Positions 1-7,715 of a stretch of DNA of 17,072 nucleotides are shown in pieces; the first letter of the stretch is position 1, and each line of letters begins with the position of its first letter. The notes beneath the pieces are model-generated. The model searched no databases. It had not been told where the DNA came from and was given only the letters and a program-made list of their open reading frames with translations. This stretch comes from DATKCT01 sp035513055. GTDB lineage: Bacteria > Verrucomicrobiota > Verrucomicrobiia > Verrucomicrobiales > DEV007. Where the stretch lies: the NCBI GenBank assembly GCA_035513055.1, contig DATKCT010000009.1, forward strand, positions 1 through 17,072, written 5' to 3'. Both the position numbers and the translations under genes were made by a program.

Positions 1-314
1 ACTTCGGCCAGGAGTTTGCGGGTGTAGGGTTCATCGGCCAGCAGTTGGAGGCGTTGCAGGAAGTCCTCCTGGGTCCAACCGGCCAGGGCCCGCTCTTTAT
101 CGGGGACTTCGAGCAGGAGGTGGAAGTGGTTGCCCAGGCAGCACCAGGCCAGGGTGCGCAGGCCGCTGAAGCGCAGTTGTCTGCGCAGCAGGGTGCGGAA
201 GAACTCCCGTTCGCTCTCGCCGAAGACGATGTGACGGCCGGCGAAAGGGGAGACGACGTGATAGCAATGGGTCTGCCCCTTGGGACCGAGCAGGAAGCGG
301 CGCAGCTTTCTCAT
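1..314 (-). CDS. REP-associated (RAYT/Y1, IS200-like) transposase, partial at left edge
   Basis: The frame opens at an ATG (314-312) and stays open to the window edge, giving about 104 residues. It begins MRKLRRFLLG, continues with a CYHVVSP strand and the segment GRHIVFGESEREFF, and reaches GNHFHLLLEV, the HUH metal-binding motif of Y1 transposases and RAYT proteins. The family cuts single-stranded DNA at hairpin-flanked sites using the HUH pair and a downstream tyrosine, which would lie beyond the edge. After the HUH motif the protein continues as ERALAGWTQEDFLQRL, so it does not show the internal deletion seen in the two RAYT-derived ORFs further right and belongs to a different subgroup. 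A 15-base palindrome lies about 55 bases upstream. Whether the gene is intact cannot be judged from this window. Confidence 0.85.
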   Translation of the reverse strand, partial: MRKLRRFLLGPKGQTHCYHVVSPFAGRHIVFGESEREFFRTLLRRQLRFSGLRTLAWCCLGNHFHLLLEVPDKERALAGWTQEDFLQRLQLLADEPYTRKLLAE

Positions 315-367
315 GCCGCCACCCTGGACCCCTCGCGCCCGTTCGCCCGTTTGTCAACTTATTTATT

Positions 368-382
368 TTGTGTCTGACACAA
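368..382. repeat. Perfect short palindrome upstream of the RAYT gene
   Basis: TTGTGTC-T-GACACAA is a perfect 7-base inverted repeat around a single base, in an AT-richer patch. RAYT transposases act on short hairpins flanking their own gene, so this may be a REP-like recognition site. It could also be a regulator-binding operator. Only one copy is visible in the window. Confidence 0.4.
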
Positions 383-572
383 GAAGAATCGGCTTCCTCC
401 CTATGGCGTGCCCTCGCGAATATCGGTGCTCAGCGCGTTTCCCCGCAGAGCTGGGTGAGTAAACCCTGTTCTATCCCGAAACAAACGGAAGGAAGGCAGG
501 ATGGCGTACAGCGCGACACAGCCGAAAGGGCATGAGAAATGTGGGTTAGCTCCGCCGGACGCCGGCAGGCTT

Positions 573-818
573 TCAAGCGGCTTTCCCGCGGCTCCGCAGG
601 TAGGAGCCGATGGCGGCCACGGTCCGGAAATGTTCGGGCACCAGATCGGCCGGGCGCGCCTGGAACTCGAAGGTTTTCTCGAGCCAGGCCACCAAGCGCA
701 TGACGCGCACCGATTCCAACACTCCTAACTGAAAGAGGTCGGTTTCGGCCGTCAGCTCGTCCAAGGCTTCTCCGGCCAGGAGATCGCCTCGCAGATAATC
801 CAGAATCTGTCGTTCCAT
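573..818 (-). CDS. Stand-alone acyl carrier protein
   Basis: This 81-residue protein has the size and layout of a PP-binding acyl carrier protein. The key segment is LFQLGVLESVRVMRLVAWLE: Ser36 in the motif LES would carry the 4'-phosphopantetheine arm, at the start of helix II. The usual motif is DSL or LDS, so the aspartate before the serine is replaced by glutamate, as in some specialised carrier proteins outside core fatty acid synthesis. The ATG start is at 818. It is the last gene of the minus-strand block, 53 bases after a HupE-like gene. No acyltransferase, ketosynthase, AMP-ligase or phosphopantetheinyl transferase lies nearby, so its partner is unknown. The only other lipid-related gene visible is the desaturase at 9009. 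A role in housekeeping fatty acid synthesis is unlikely because the fab context is missing. Confidence 0.82.
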   Translation of the reverse strand: MERQILDYLRGDLLAGEALDELTAETDLFQLGVLESVRVMRLVAWLEKTFEFQARPADLVPEHFRTVAAIGSYLRSRGKAA

Positions 819-871
819 ACTCGATCGCCATTCGTCGCGGACCCAAGGGCCGTCCGTCTTTCACTCGCCGG

Positions 872-2032
872 TCACTCCAGACCAAACGCCCGTTGCACAA
901 ACCACACTGCGGCAATCGCAGCCAAGGCCAAGGACCCTCCTTTCAGGATCAAGGGAACATACAGTTTTTGCTTCCGCAGTAAGAAAAGTAGAGGAAACAG
1001 CAACGAAACGATGGCCACCTGGCCCAACTCCACTCCGATGTTGAATCCGACAATGACTTTCGCCAGTTGCTGCATGTGAAAGGGCAGATGCCCCATCACG
1101 GAGGCGAAACCCAGCCCGTGGAACAGTCCCAGCCCCATGATGATCCAAAGCGAACCCTCGCGCACCAGTCCGAAAACATTGTTTGCAGCCACGAGCACGA
1201 TGGACAAAGCAATCACCGATTCAACCAGGCGCGAGGGAACTTTTACGATATCTAGCGCCGCTAAAGCCAAGGTCAGGGAGTGCGCCACGGTAAATACGGT
1301 CACAATCTTGATAATGTTCCACAGGGCGGACCGGAAGCCGGCGACCGGAACCCATCGGCCTTCTTCCCGCCGCAGCACCGCCGGAAGAATGAGGGCGAAA
1401 AGGAACAGGATGTGATCGATTCCAATCCAAATGTGGAGGATCCCCTGCCAGATCATGTCCCGCGGCCGCATCAGTGTGATCTGCGGCACGGCGGTGAGAT
1501 CGACGTTTTGCACCCGTTCCTTGTGGTCGAATATCAACGCCAAATGCTCCCTGCCATAGTCCCGCTTCGTCTTTTCGTTGTATTCGATCATGAGAAAGCC
1601 GCGGTGGCGTTTCCCGATCTCGTAGAAAAGGTTGTGTTCGAACTGCAACAGGTCCGGAACCGGTCCCGAATCGGACCTGAAATAGTACTGCCCGAAGGTT
1701 CCCTGAGGAAGCTGAAGCGCCTTGCGGTCCGTAAAGGTCAGCGGCAGCACGCGCTCTCCAGCGCGAATGGCGAACCTTTCCCGGATGTAGGCCTCGACCC
1801 GTTCGGCGGAAGCGTCGACCACGGCTTGCGGGTCGCCCCGGACATCGATGCCCCATTTCTTGTCGAGATCCCGGAAGTTGATCTCGAAGCGTCCGTCCAA
1901 ACTCTCCTCGCGCACATTGAGAAAGAGGTAGTCTTCGCCGAGGGCGTGGGCGGAGGCTTCGGGAGCCCAGCCCAGTCCCGTCGCCAGGATCGCGACACAA
2001 AAAGCTGCGATACGGGCACACCTGTCGTTCAT
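872..2032 (-). CDS. HupE/UreJ family 2 membrane protein (copy 1)
   Basis: From the ATG at 2032 this is 386 residues; an in-frame GTG at 2044 would add four. A signal peptide at about residues 1-28 ends PEASA, so the mature protein would start with histidine (HALGED). Residues 29-195 form a soluble domain outside the membrane. The C-terminal part is an integral membrane domain with the HupE/UreJ signature motifs: HIWIGIDHILFLF (200-212), FTVAHSLTLALAA (247-259), GLGLFHGLGFA (300-310) and FNIGVELGQ (330-338). HupE and UreJ proteins are proposed nickel or cobalt permeases; this longer subfamily with an extracytoplasmic domain has no established substrate. The gene lies 158 bases after the WD40 gene and 53 before the ACP gene, all on the same strand. 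Metal uptake is a family-level inference only. Confidence 0.88.
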   Translation of the reverse strand: MNDRCARIAAFCVAILATGLGWAPEASAHALGEDYLFLNVREESLDGRFEINFRDLDKKWGIDVRGDPQAVVDASAERVEAYIRERFAIRAGERVLPLTFTDRKALQLPQGTFGQYYFRSDSGPVPDLLQFEHNLFYEIGKRHRGFLMIEYNEKTKRDYGREHLALIFDHKERVQNVDLTAVPQITLMRPRDMIWQGILHIWIGIDHILFLFALILPAVLRREEGRWVPVAGFRSALWNIIKIVTVFTVAHSLTLALAALDIVKVPSRLVESVIALSIVLVAANNVFGLVREGSLWIIMGLGLFHGLGFASVMGHLPFHMQQLAKVIVGFNIGVELGQVAIVSLLFPLLFLLRKQKLYVPLILKGGSLALAAIAAVWFVQRAFGLE

Positions 2033-2112
2033 AAGGAGGCGCACTACAGCATTTCCCGCGCGGCGGCGGCAAGTCCAAAGCCGCCTAAACGCCTAAAAGC
2101 CCATCGTCAAAT

Positions 2113-2127
2113 GGAGCGAAGCGCTCC
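2113..2127 (-). other. Hairpin between the WD40 and HupE genes
   Basis: GGAGCG-AAG-CGCTCC is a perfect 6-base stem with a 3-base loop between the WD40 stop and the second HupE start. No T-run follows on the minus strand, so it is not a textbook terminator. It might stabilise or process the transcript between the two genes. Confidence 0.3.
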
Positions 2128-2190
2128 TCCCGGTGCGACGCGCCGTCTACGGAATGTTGGCAAGTCTGCGCGCCATGGCTCGCCCGCGCT

Positions 2191-3192
2191 CTACCCCTCC
2201 TTTGCCGCCAAGCGGACAAGGCGGGCCCGGCGGTCGTAGTGCGCCACCGCCAGCAGCAGCCCGCCGGGATGGAGATCCAGCTCTCGCGCCGTGTTCGGCA
2301 AGGACATCTGATGAAAGGGGCCGTCCTGTTCGCCGTTCCAGAAGATCAAAAACCCGCCTCCGCTTCCCCCGGAACAGCCGATCAAAAAACCATCCGGATG
2401 ATATTGCGCCCGCCAAGCCACGCCTTTCACACCGCCATCCGAGACGTGCTTGCGCCGCAGTTCCCGCGTTTCCCAGGAAAAACGGAGGGCCAGCGGTTCG
2501 TTGATCGCCCCGAGGGGATTGGGAGCATTATGCAATCCGGCGCAAGCCAGCTCCGTCGCATCTGCCGAGAACCCCAAGCTTCGGACCCCGCCGTAGTCGA
2601 CTCCCTGTCCTTGTTCGAAGGTGTGCAGCAGCCCCGCATCGAATCCCGTCTCCTGCGCGCCGGTTTCCATATTCCAGAGGAGGACTCGCCCGAGCAGATC
2701 GCCTGACAAGAGCCACCGGCCCGAGGGATGGAATGTCAGGCTGTAAACATCCCTCTCGTGGCCAGCGAGTTCTCTTACCGGACTGCCGTCCTCCAAACTC
2801 CACAGCCGCACCATCCGGTCGTTGCCGGCGCTGGCCACATGCAATCCGTCGGGACTCACCGCCACCGCGCGAATCCATCCCTCGTGTGCGCGGACCCGGC
2901 GCAATGGAGCCGCGTCTTTCTGGTCCGGGTCCGTCCGCCACCACAGCAAGTGATCGTCGCTTCCCGACGAGATCAGGGTGCTGCCGTCTGGTGAAAATGC
3001 CAGACCAAAGACCCAGCCCTCGTGTCCGGCGAAGACGGTCTTTGTCCCCGAAGCCAGATCCCAGCGCGCCACGGTGTTGTTCTCCGCTCCGGCATACAGA
3101 GCCTGGCCGGCGGGATCGAAACGGCAGACGATCAGCGGGGCGTCATGTTCCAGCTCTCGCGCCACATGGGCCTGAGATGGATCCGCCTTCAT
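2191..3192 (-). CDS. WD40 repeat protein
   Basis: The protein is 333 residues from ATG 3192. The same frame stays open far upstream, but that part overlaps the DUF1501 gene antisense-free in another frame and looks non-coding. GGAAGAA lies directly before the chosen ATG. WD-type blades are clear: GHEGWVFGLAFSPDGSTLIS (about 56-75), AHEGWIRAVAVSPDGLHVAS (102-121) and GHERDVYSLTFHPSGRWLLS (144-163), each followed by a strand ending in LW. Weaker blades precede and follow, enough for one six- or seven-bladed propeller. No signal peptide or membrane segment is present, so a cytoplasmic location is expected, unlike its two exported neighbours. WD40 propellers are scaffolds without enzymatic activity. 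Genes of this type often accompany DUF1501/DUF1549 pairs in planctomycetes and verrucomicrobia. The spacing to DUF1501 is 41 bases, consistent with cotranscription. Confidence 0.9.
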   Translation of the reverse strand: MKADPSQAHVARELEHDAPLIVCRFDPAGQALYAGAENNTVARWDLASGTKTVFAGHEGWVFGLAFSPDGSTLISSGSDDHLLWWRTDPDQKDAAPLRRVRAHEGWIRAVAVSPDGLHVASAGNDRMVRLWSLEDGSPVRELAGHERDVYSLTFHPSGRWLLSGDLLGRVLLWNMETGAQETGFDAGLLHTFEQGQGVDYGGVRSLGFSADATELACAGLHNAPNPLGAINEPLALRFSWETRELRRKHVSDGGVKGVAWRAQYHPDGFLIGCSGGSGGGFLIFWNGEQDGPFHQMSLPNTARELDLHPGGLLLAVAHYDRRARLVRLAAKEG

Positions 3193-3233
3193 TTCTTCCG
3201 CGCGCGCGTGTTTCGTCTGGCGGGATGCATCTT

Positions 3234-4529
3234 TCAGACGAGCAGCTCCGAGATCGGCTCGAAGGCGGGATCGGCCATGGGGACCTTCCGTCCATCGATG
3301 GTGAAATGGCCGGTCGACTTGAGCCCCAAGGCGGCGAGATAGGTGTGAAAGAGATGTCCGGCGTCGACTTGGCGCTCCTTGACCTCCGTCCCGTCGGCGC
3401 TTGTCGCTCCAATCACGGCGCCTGGCTGAATTCCCGCTCCTCCCAAACAAATCGACCAAGACGTGCCCCAGTGGTCGCGCCCGTAGAGATGGTTGATATG
3501 CGGCGTCCTGCCAAACTCCGAAAGCACGACGACCAAGGTGCTTTCCAACAGGCCGCGCTCGGCGAGATCCGACACGAGCGTGGCGAATGGCCGGTCGAAC
3601 TCGCCTAACTGTTCGAAGTGGAAAGTAAAGTTCTCGTTGTGCGTGTCGTAGTTGGAATGGGTCACCTGCACGCAGGTGATGCCGTTCTCGAGCAAGCGCC
3701 GGGCCAACAGACAGTGCCTCCCGAAATCGTGCGTCCCGTAGCGTTCCCGGTCCTTCTCCGGTTCCCGTTCCAAATCGAAGATCTCGCGCTCGGCCATGAG
3801 TTCCCGCGCTTGCTCGAAGCTTTGGGTGTAGGCTTCCGTCTCGGCGGTGCGGCGGCGCAGCGCGAAGCGGTCGTCGACGCTCTGGCGCAATTCGCTGCGG
3901 CACTGAAACACGTCCTCGGTCAATGACTCCGGGCGCTCGGTGTGCTGCGGTGGATTGCCGTTGCCCAAGACCACGCTGGCGTAGCGCGGCCCCAGGTAGG
4001 CGGAGTCCGCGCTGCGTCCTCCTCCTCCTCCTGGAACGATCTTGATGTGCCCGGGAAGGGCGCTGCTCCCTTCCAAGTCCAGGGCCCGCGCCACGACGGC
4101 CCCGATCTCGGGGTAGTCCGCCGCCGGAGTCTGACGCCGGCCGGTGATCATCATATAATCCCCTTTCCCGTGGTCGTTTTCGTTCGTGTTGATCCCGCGA
4201 ATCAGGGCCAGGTGATGCATTTGCTTGGCCGTCCACGGGAGGAGTTCGCTCAGGTGAATTCCGGGAACGGAAGTCGGAATGGCCCGGAAGGGTCCGCCGG
4301 TGGCCGTGCCCGGCTTGGGGTCCCAGCTTTCCAATTGGCTCAGCCCGCCGGCCATCCGTACGACCAACATCCGTTTCTGACCCCGCGCCAATTCCCGAGC
4401 CGTGGCCGGATGGGTGAACATACCCAATCCACCCAAGGCGAGACCCGCTCCCGTGGCCAAGCTTCCTCCCAAAAATTGCCGGCGCGCGACGAGATGCGCC
4501 TCCGATTTACAAGAGTAATTGCATTTCAT
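3234..4529 (-). CDS. DUF1501 protein with Tat signal
   Basis: From ATG 4529 the protein is 431 residues. An upstream in-frame start at 4733 is rejected because it would overlap the end of the DUF1549 gene. The N-terminus has a twin-arginine signal: ARRQFLGGSLATGAGLALGG at about residues 15-34, so folded export through Tat is likely. Typical DUF1501 segments follow: VVRMAGGLSQLESWDPKPG (about 56-74), SNYDTHNENF near 295 and SEFGRTPHIN plus GRDHW (about 337-354). DUF1501 belongs to the alkaline phosphatase-like superfamily by fold, but no reaction is established. The length is close to the family norm and the protein looks complete. It lies 59 bases after the DUF1549 gene. DUF1549-DUF1501 pairs are a hallmark of PVC bacteria and are thought to act together outside the cytoplasm. 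Confidence 0.93.
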   Translation of the reverse strand: MKCNYSCKSEAHLVARRQFLGGSLATGAGLALGGLGMFTHPATARELARGQKRMLVVRMAGGLSQLESWDPKPGTATGGPFRAIPTSVPGIHLSELLPWTAKQMHHLALIRGINTNENDHGKGDYMMITGRRQTPAADYPEIGAVVARALDLEGSSALPGHIKIVPGGGGGRSADSAYLGPRYASVVLGNGNPPQHTERPESLTEDVFQCRSELRQSVDDRFALRRRTAETEAYTQSFEQARELMAEREIFDLEREPEKDRERYGTHDFGRHCLLARRLLENGITCVQVTHSNYDTHNENFTFHFEQLGEFDRPFATLVSDLAERGLLESTLVVVLSEFGRTPHINHLYGRDHWGTSWSICLGGAGIQPGAVIGATSADGTEVKERQVDAGHLFHTYLAALGLKSTGHFTIDGRKVPMADPAFEPISELLV

Positions 4530-4569
4530 GGTGATTTCGCGGCGATTGATGGTTGTCTTGTCAGTCTCA

Positions 4570-4586
4570 GGCCGCCGGCGGCGGCC
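4570..4586 (-). other. GC-rich hairpin right after the DUF1549 stop
   Basis: GGCCGCC and GGCGGCC form a perfect 7-base stem with a 3-base loop. It begins two bases beyond the TGA of the DUF1549 gene and ends about 40 bases before the DUF1501 start. No T-run follows, so full termination is doubtful. A role as transcript-processing or stability element between the two genes is possible. Confidence 0.35.
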
Positions 4587-4588
4587 GG

Positions 4589-7405
4589 TCAGTGATGAAA
4601 TCGAAACTCCGTCGAAGTAAGGAGCGCCCAACACAGCTCCTCCACCGCTTGGCTCCGGGCCTCTGCGCGCCGTTGCAAGTAGGCCTGGATCTCCCGGATT
4701 TCCTCTTCCTCGGGGAGACGGCTGAACATACACAGATAGAGTTCGATCGCCAGCGCCGCGCTATCGTCCATCTTCAGCAAGCGTTCGGTGAGGTTTCCGT
4801 TCCCCGGAGCCAGCCAGCCGCGGACCGTCCCTCCGTTGGAGAAAAAGAGGGCCTGGTCCACCGTGGCGAAAAAGTCGCCCTGCGGCTGACCTGCGCCGCC
4901 TCCGAACAACCGGATGAACTCGGATTCGGGAACGCGGATTTTTTCCCGCAGGGCCGCTTCCACCGCTGCGCCCCTTTCATCCAGCCCGGCTGGGGATTCC
5001 TGCGGGGCGGATTGGGCCGCATCGTATTCGGCTTCGGCCGCCGCGCGTTGCAGCGCAAGATATCCGGTCGACTGCATCATGCTCCGGCACAGTTGCTCGG
5101 GAGTTAATGGCGTTAGGCGAGCCACGGCAAACGTCCGTTCCCGCAAGGCCAATACGTCCATCTCCAGCGCCGCCTGGGTCTTTTCCGCCTCTTGCAAAGC
5201 CGTTCGCGCCGCCTCTTCGTCGCGCTCCGATTCCGCGGCGCGTTCACGCAGGAGCGCCATCCGCGTCGTCGCCGAAGCCGCCGCCTCGTCCGACGCGCGC
5301 CCAGCCTCATCCCAGCCTGCGGCGGCATCCTGCCCGGCGGCCAGCCGCTCCTCCGCATCGGCCGACTCGCGAGCGAGCTTTGCAAGGGCTGCGCGCAAGC
5401 GTTGCTCCGCCGTTTGTAACGCCGGATCCTCGGGAAGACGCTCCCGGACGGCCTCGGAATCCCGCAAAGCCTGCTCGACGATGGGAGCCCCGTTCCGCAA
5501 TTCCTCATGGCGTTTTGTAAGGCGGAGGGTTTCAGATTCTGACTGAGCGATCCATTCCCGGCGCGCGGAGGCGATGGACAACTGCTCTTCGGCGAGCCGT
5601 TCCAACCCGGTCACGGCCTCCGCCACAAGGACTCGCGCATGGGAAATCCGCTCCAGCTTTGCCTCCGCCTGGGATCGCGCCCGCCTGGCGCCTTGCAGCT
5701 CCTTCAGTTTCGCGAGACGTTCCACTTCCGCCCGGGCGCTGGCGTGCGCAAGGTCCGCCTCTCGACGTTGCCTTTCGGCGTCCAGGTAGACTTGCCGGGC
5801 CTCTGCCAGACGGGCGCGCATCTCCGCGTGCTGCGGCTGCAACGCTTCCCGCTTCGCCGCCTCCGACTCGCGTTCGCTTTCCTTAGCCGCCAAAGCCGCG
5901 GCCCTTTCCTGCAATGTTTGCCCGGCTGCGGTTTGCTCCTGCTCCGCCTGTGCCGCGCGGGCTCTCAGCGCCTCGGCTGCTTCGTCCAAACCCTCGAGGT
6001 CGCGCAGGGCCTCCGACGCCGCTCCGGCGCTCTGCGCCGCTGTCGCTAACAATTCAAGCAGCTCTCCTTTCGCCGCCGATTCGGCCTCTGCTTGTTCCCG
6101 CGCCTCCGACGCCGCGTTCCGGTGTTTCACCGCTTCGCGCAAGGCGGCCGAAGCGCCTTCCCATTGATCGAAAGCCGGTTTGAGTTCCGTTTCCACCGCT
6201 TCGAGACGGTCGCGCGCTTCCTTCCAGCGCGTGGTCGCTTCCGCGGCTAACCGGCTTGCTTCTTTTTCCAGGGAACCCACCGCATGCTCCGGGATGTTGC
6301 CGCCATCCTGACCGGCATCCAACGCTCGCTGAAAGGTCTTTGTCAGGACCAGCTCGCGCGCGAAGGCCCGAACATCGTAGCCGCCATCCCTGAGGGAAGA
6401 AGCCAAAATTTCGAGCAATTCCGGATTCGCCGGCGGATTGGACGAATGATGCAGATCCACGGGTTCGACCAGCGCCCGGCCCATGATCATTGCCCACAAG
6501 CGATTGGCGAAATTTCGCGCGAATTGGTCCTCCGCACGTTCCAGGAGAGCATCGCCGAGCAGGGCCCGGCGGCTCGTCCGCGGTTCCGGAGGCAGACCGC
6601 CGTTGGAGGGGACCAAAACAGCGACATATTCTTCGCCGGGAGACACCGCTTCCTCCACGAACTCCGGCCCGCCTGGCAGCCGGGGTCCCGTCGCCGAGGC
6701 GTGTTCGGTAAAGACCGATTGAAACGTCGACTCGCCCTCGCCGCGCTCGGCCAGTTTTCCTGGCGCGTTGAGGTCTGGTTGAAACAGAAAAGTGCGTCCA
6801 AAGAACGCGTGCAAACCGTAGTAGTCTCGCTGGGTGTAGTCGTCCACACGGGGGTGATCGTGGCATTGCGCGCACTGCAGATCGATGCCCAGGAAAACGC
6901 GTCCAGCGTCGCGGGTCAGGCGGTGCGGATCAGCGTCGCGGTCGAGCAGAAAGCGGCTCGCCGGCTGGAGCGGTCCCTCTTTTCCATCCGCACTGAGAAT
7001 TTCGCGCGCCAGCACATCCAAGGGTTTGCGCTGTTGAAATGCTTCCACGAGATACGTTCTCCACGCCTCCTGTTTGGCGTGCTTCTCTGGGCGGCGCTCC
7101 ATCAGGAGAACATCGAACTGCTCGGCCAAGTGCTCCACGAAGGAGGGAGCATTCAAATAGCGCTCGACGAGCGCCTCCCTCTTCGCCTGATCCAGGGCCG
7201 CGAGGAAGGCTCGAACCTCGGCGCCTTCCGGAATGGTCCCGGTCAACACCAGCGCCGTCCGCCGGGCAAAGGCGCCGTCATCGATCAGCGGAGCCGGTGA
7301 ACCCACGCAGGAGCGTTCGACGATTTCGTCCACCCGGATCCGGAGAGGCGCCCCAGCCTCAGCTTGACCGCAAAAAACGACTAGGGCGCCGGCCACACCC
7401 AACAA
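4589..7405 (-). CDS. DUF1549/DUF1553 protein with long internal coiled coil
   Basis: The protein is 938 residues. The start is uncertain: no ATG or GTG is available upstream, so TTG at 7405 is the best choice, giving a hydrophobic leader ending GQAEA. DUF1549 spans about 21-205: ARRTALVLTGTIPE (47-60), RVFLGIDLQCAQCHDHP (169-185, with the cytochrome-like CxxCH at 178-182) and YTQRDYYGLHAFFG (190-203). DUF1553 begins with NFANRLWAMIMGRALVEPVD (298-317) and NPPANPELLEILA. Near residue 375 it is interrupted by some 385 residues rich in Ala, Glu, Arg and Leu with heptad character, a coiled coil. DUF1553 resumes at about 763 with LTPEQLCRSMMQSTGY and ends with LYLCMFSRLPEEEEIREIQAYL and LLTSTEFRFHH. 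Function is unknown. Export, and a pairing with the DUF1501 product, follow from family knowledge. Confidence 0.92.
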   Translation of the reverse strand: MLGVAGALVVFCGQAEAGAPLRIRVDEIVERSCVGSPAPLIDDGAFARRTALVLTGTIPEGAEVRAFLAALDQAKREALVERYLNAPSFVEHLAEQFDVLLMERRPEKHAKQEAWRTYLVEAFQQRKPLDVLAREILSADGKEGPLQPASRFLLDRDADPHRLTRDAGRVFLGIDLQCAQCHDHPRVDDYTQRDYYGLHAFFGRTFLFQPDLNAPGKLAERGEGESTFQSVFTEHASATGPRLPGGPEFVEEAVSPGEEYVAVLVPSNGGLPPEPRTSRRALLGDALLERAEDQFARNFANRLWAMIMGRALVEPVDLHHSSNPPANPELLEILASSLRDGGYDVRAFARELVLTKTFQRALDAGQDGGNIPEHAVGSLEKEASRLAAEATTRWKEARDRLEAVETELKPAFDQWEGASAALREAVKHRNAASEAREQAEAESAAKGELLELLATAAQSAGAASEALRDLEGLDEAAEALRARAAQAEQEQTAAGQTLQERAAALAAKESERESEAAKREALQPQHAEMRARLAEARQVYLDAERQRREADLAHASARAEVERLAKLKELQGARRARSQAEAKLERISHARVLVAEAVTGLERLAEEQLSIASARREWIAQSESETLRLTKRHEELRNGAPIVEQALRDSEAVRERLPEDPALQTAEQRLRAALAKLARESADAEERLAAGQDAAAGWDEAGRASDEAAASATTRMALLRERAAESERDEEAARTALQEAEKTQAALEMDVLALRERTFAVARLTPLTPEQLCRSMMQSTGYLALQRAAAEAEYDAAQSAPQESPAGLDERGAAVEAALREKIRVPESEFIRLFGGGAGQPQGDFFATVDQALFFSNGGTVRGWLAPGNGNLTERLLKMDDSAALAIELYLCMFSRLPEEEEIREIQAYLQRRAEARSQAVEELCWALLTSTEFRFHH

Positions 7406-7474
7406 GGCGAGGCGGCTACGCTCCCGGCCCGCTACAGCCGGCCGAAACCTGGTGTCAAGGTGTTCGACGATGGC

Positions 7475-7503
7475 ATTATCGACACGCGCCCGGTGCGAGG
7501 CAA
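7475..7503 (-). promoter_or_regulatory. Sigma-70-like promoter for the DUF1549 gene
   Basis: On the minus strand TTGCCT (7503-7498) and GATAAT (7480-7475) are separated by exactly 17 bases, close to the consensus -35 and -10 boxes. The predicted transcript would start near 7468, about 60 bases before the TTG start of the DUF1549 gene. This suggests the DUF1549-DUF1501-WD40-HupE-ACP run can be transcribed independently of the upstream HupE gene. Inferred from sequence only. Confidence 0.5.
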
Positions 7504-7579
7504 CCTCTTTTCAAGGTCGCGGACCCGGGACACAGCCCATGCAGCAAAACGAGGAGGGCGCGTTTTGCAGAGGAGCGTA

Positions 7580-7620
7580 GGCGGAAGCTGCCGCCCTTGG
7601 ACTGCGGCGAGAATCGCCGC
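7580..7620. repeat. Two adjacent GC-rich hairpins
   Basis: GGCGG-AAGCTG-CCGCC (7580-7595) is followed after eight bases by GCGGCGA-GAA-TCGCCGC (7604-7620), both perfect stems. There is no T-run on either side. The arrangement resembles dispersed intergenic palindromic repeats more than a terminator. Only one copy is in the window. Confidence 0.45.
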
Positions 7621-7715
7621 TTGCGCGCCGCATCCAGTGCTTCGACGGCCGTTCACCTCCCCCAGCACGCCGCTCCGCGCCTCGTAAAGGCTGGCGGCAG
7701 GGATGGGCGTGCTTC

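Larger units (their letters stand above)
7406..7715. other. Intergenic region with hairpins and a promoter, no gene
   Basis: This 310-base gap separates the right-hand HupE gene from the DUF1549 gene. Short open frames exist on both strands but none has recognisable protein character. It holds two adjacent hairpins (7580-7620) and a sigma-70-like promoter facing the DUF1549 gene (7475-7503). Confidence 0.6.

Noticed and set aside
1280..2239. Plus-strand open frame of 319 codons
   Set aside because: It is antisense to the HupE gene, which has signal peptide and conserved motifs; the plus-strand product matches nothing.
3193..4236. Upstream extension of the WD40 frame to 681 residues
   Set aside because: The added part has arginine/proline-rich composition without motifs and overlaps the clear DUF1501 gene on the same strand; it is a shadow frame.
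4570..4586. Intrinsic terminator after the DUF1549 gene
   Set aside because: The stem is strong but no T-run follows, and the next gene begins within 60 bases on the same strand.
6284..7300. Plus-strand open frame of 338 codons
   Set aside because: It mirrors the DUF1549 domain, whose CxxCH and conserved segments identify the real strand; high GC produces long antisense frames.
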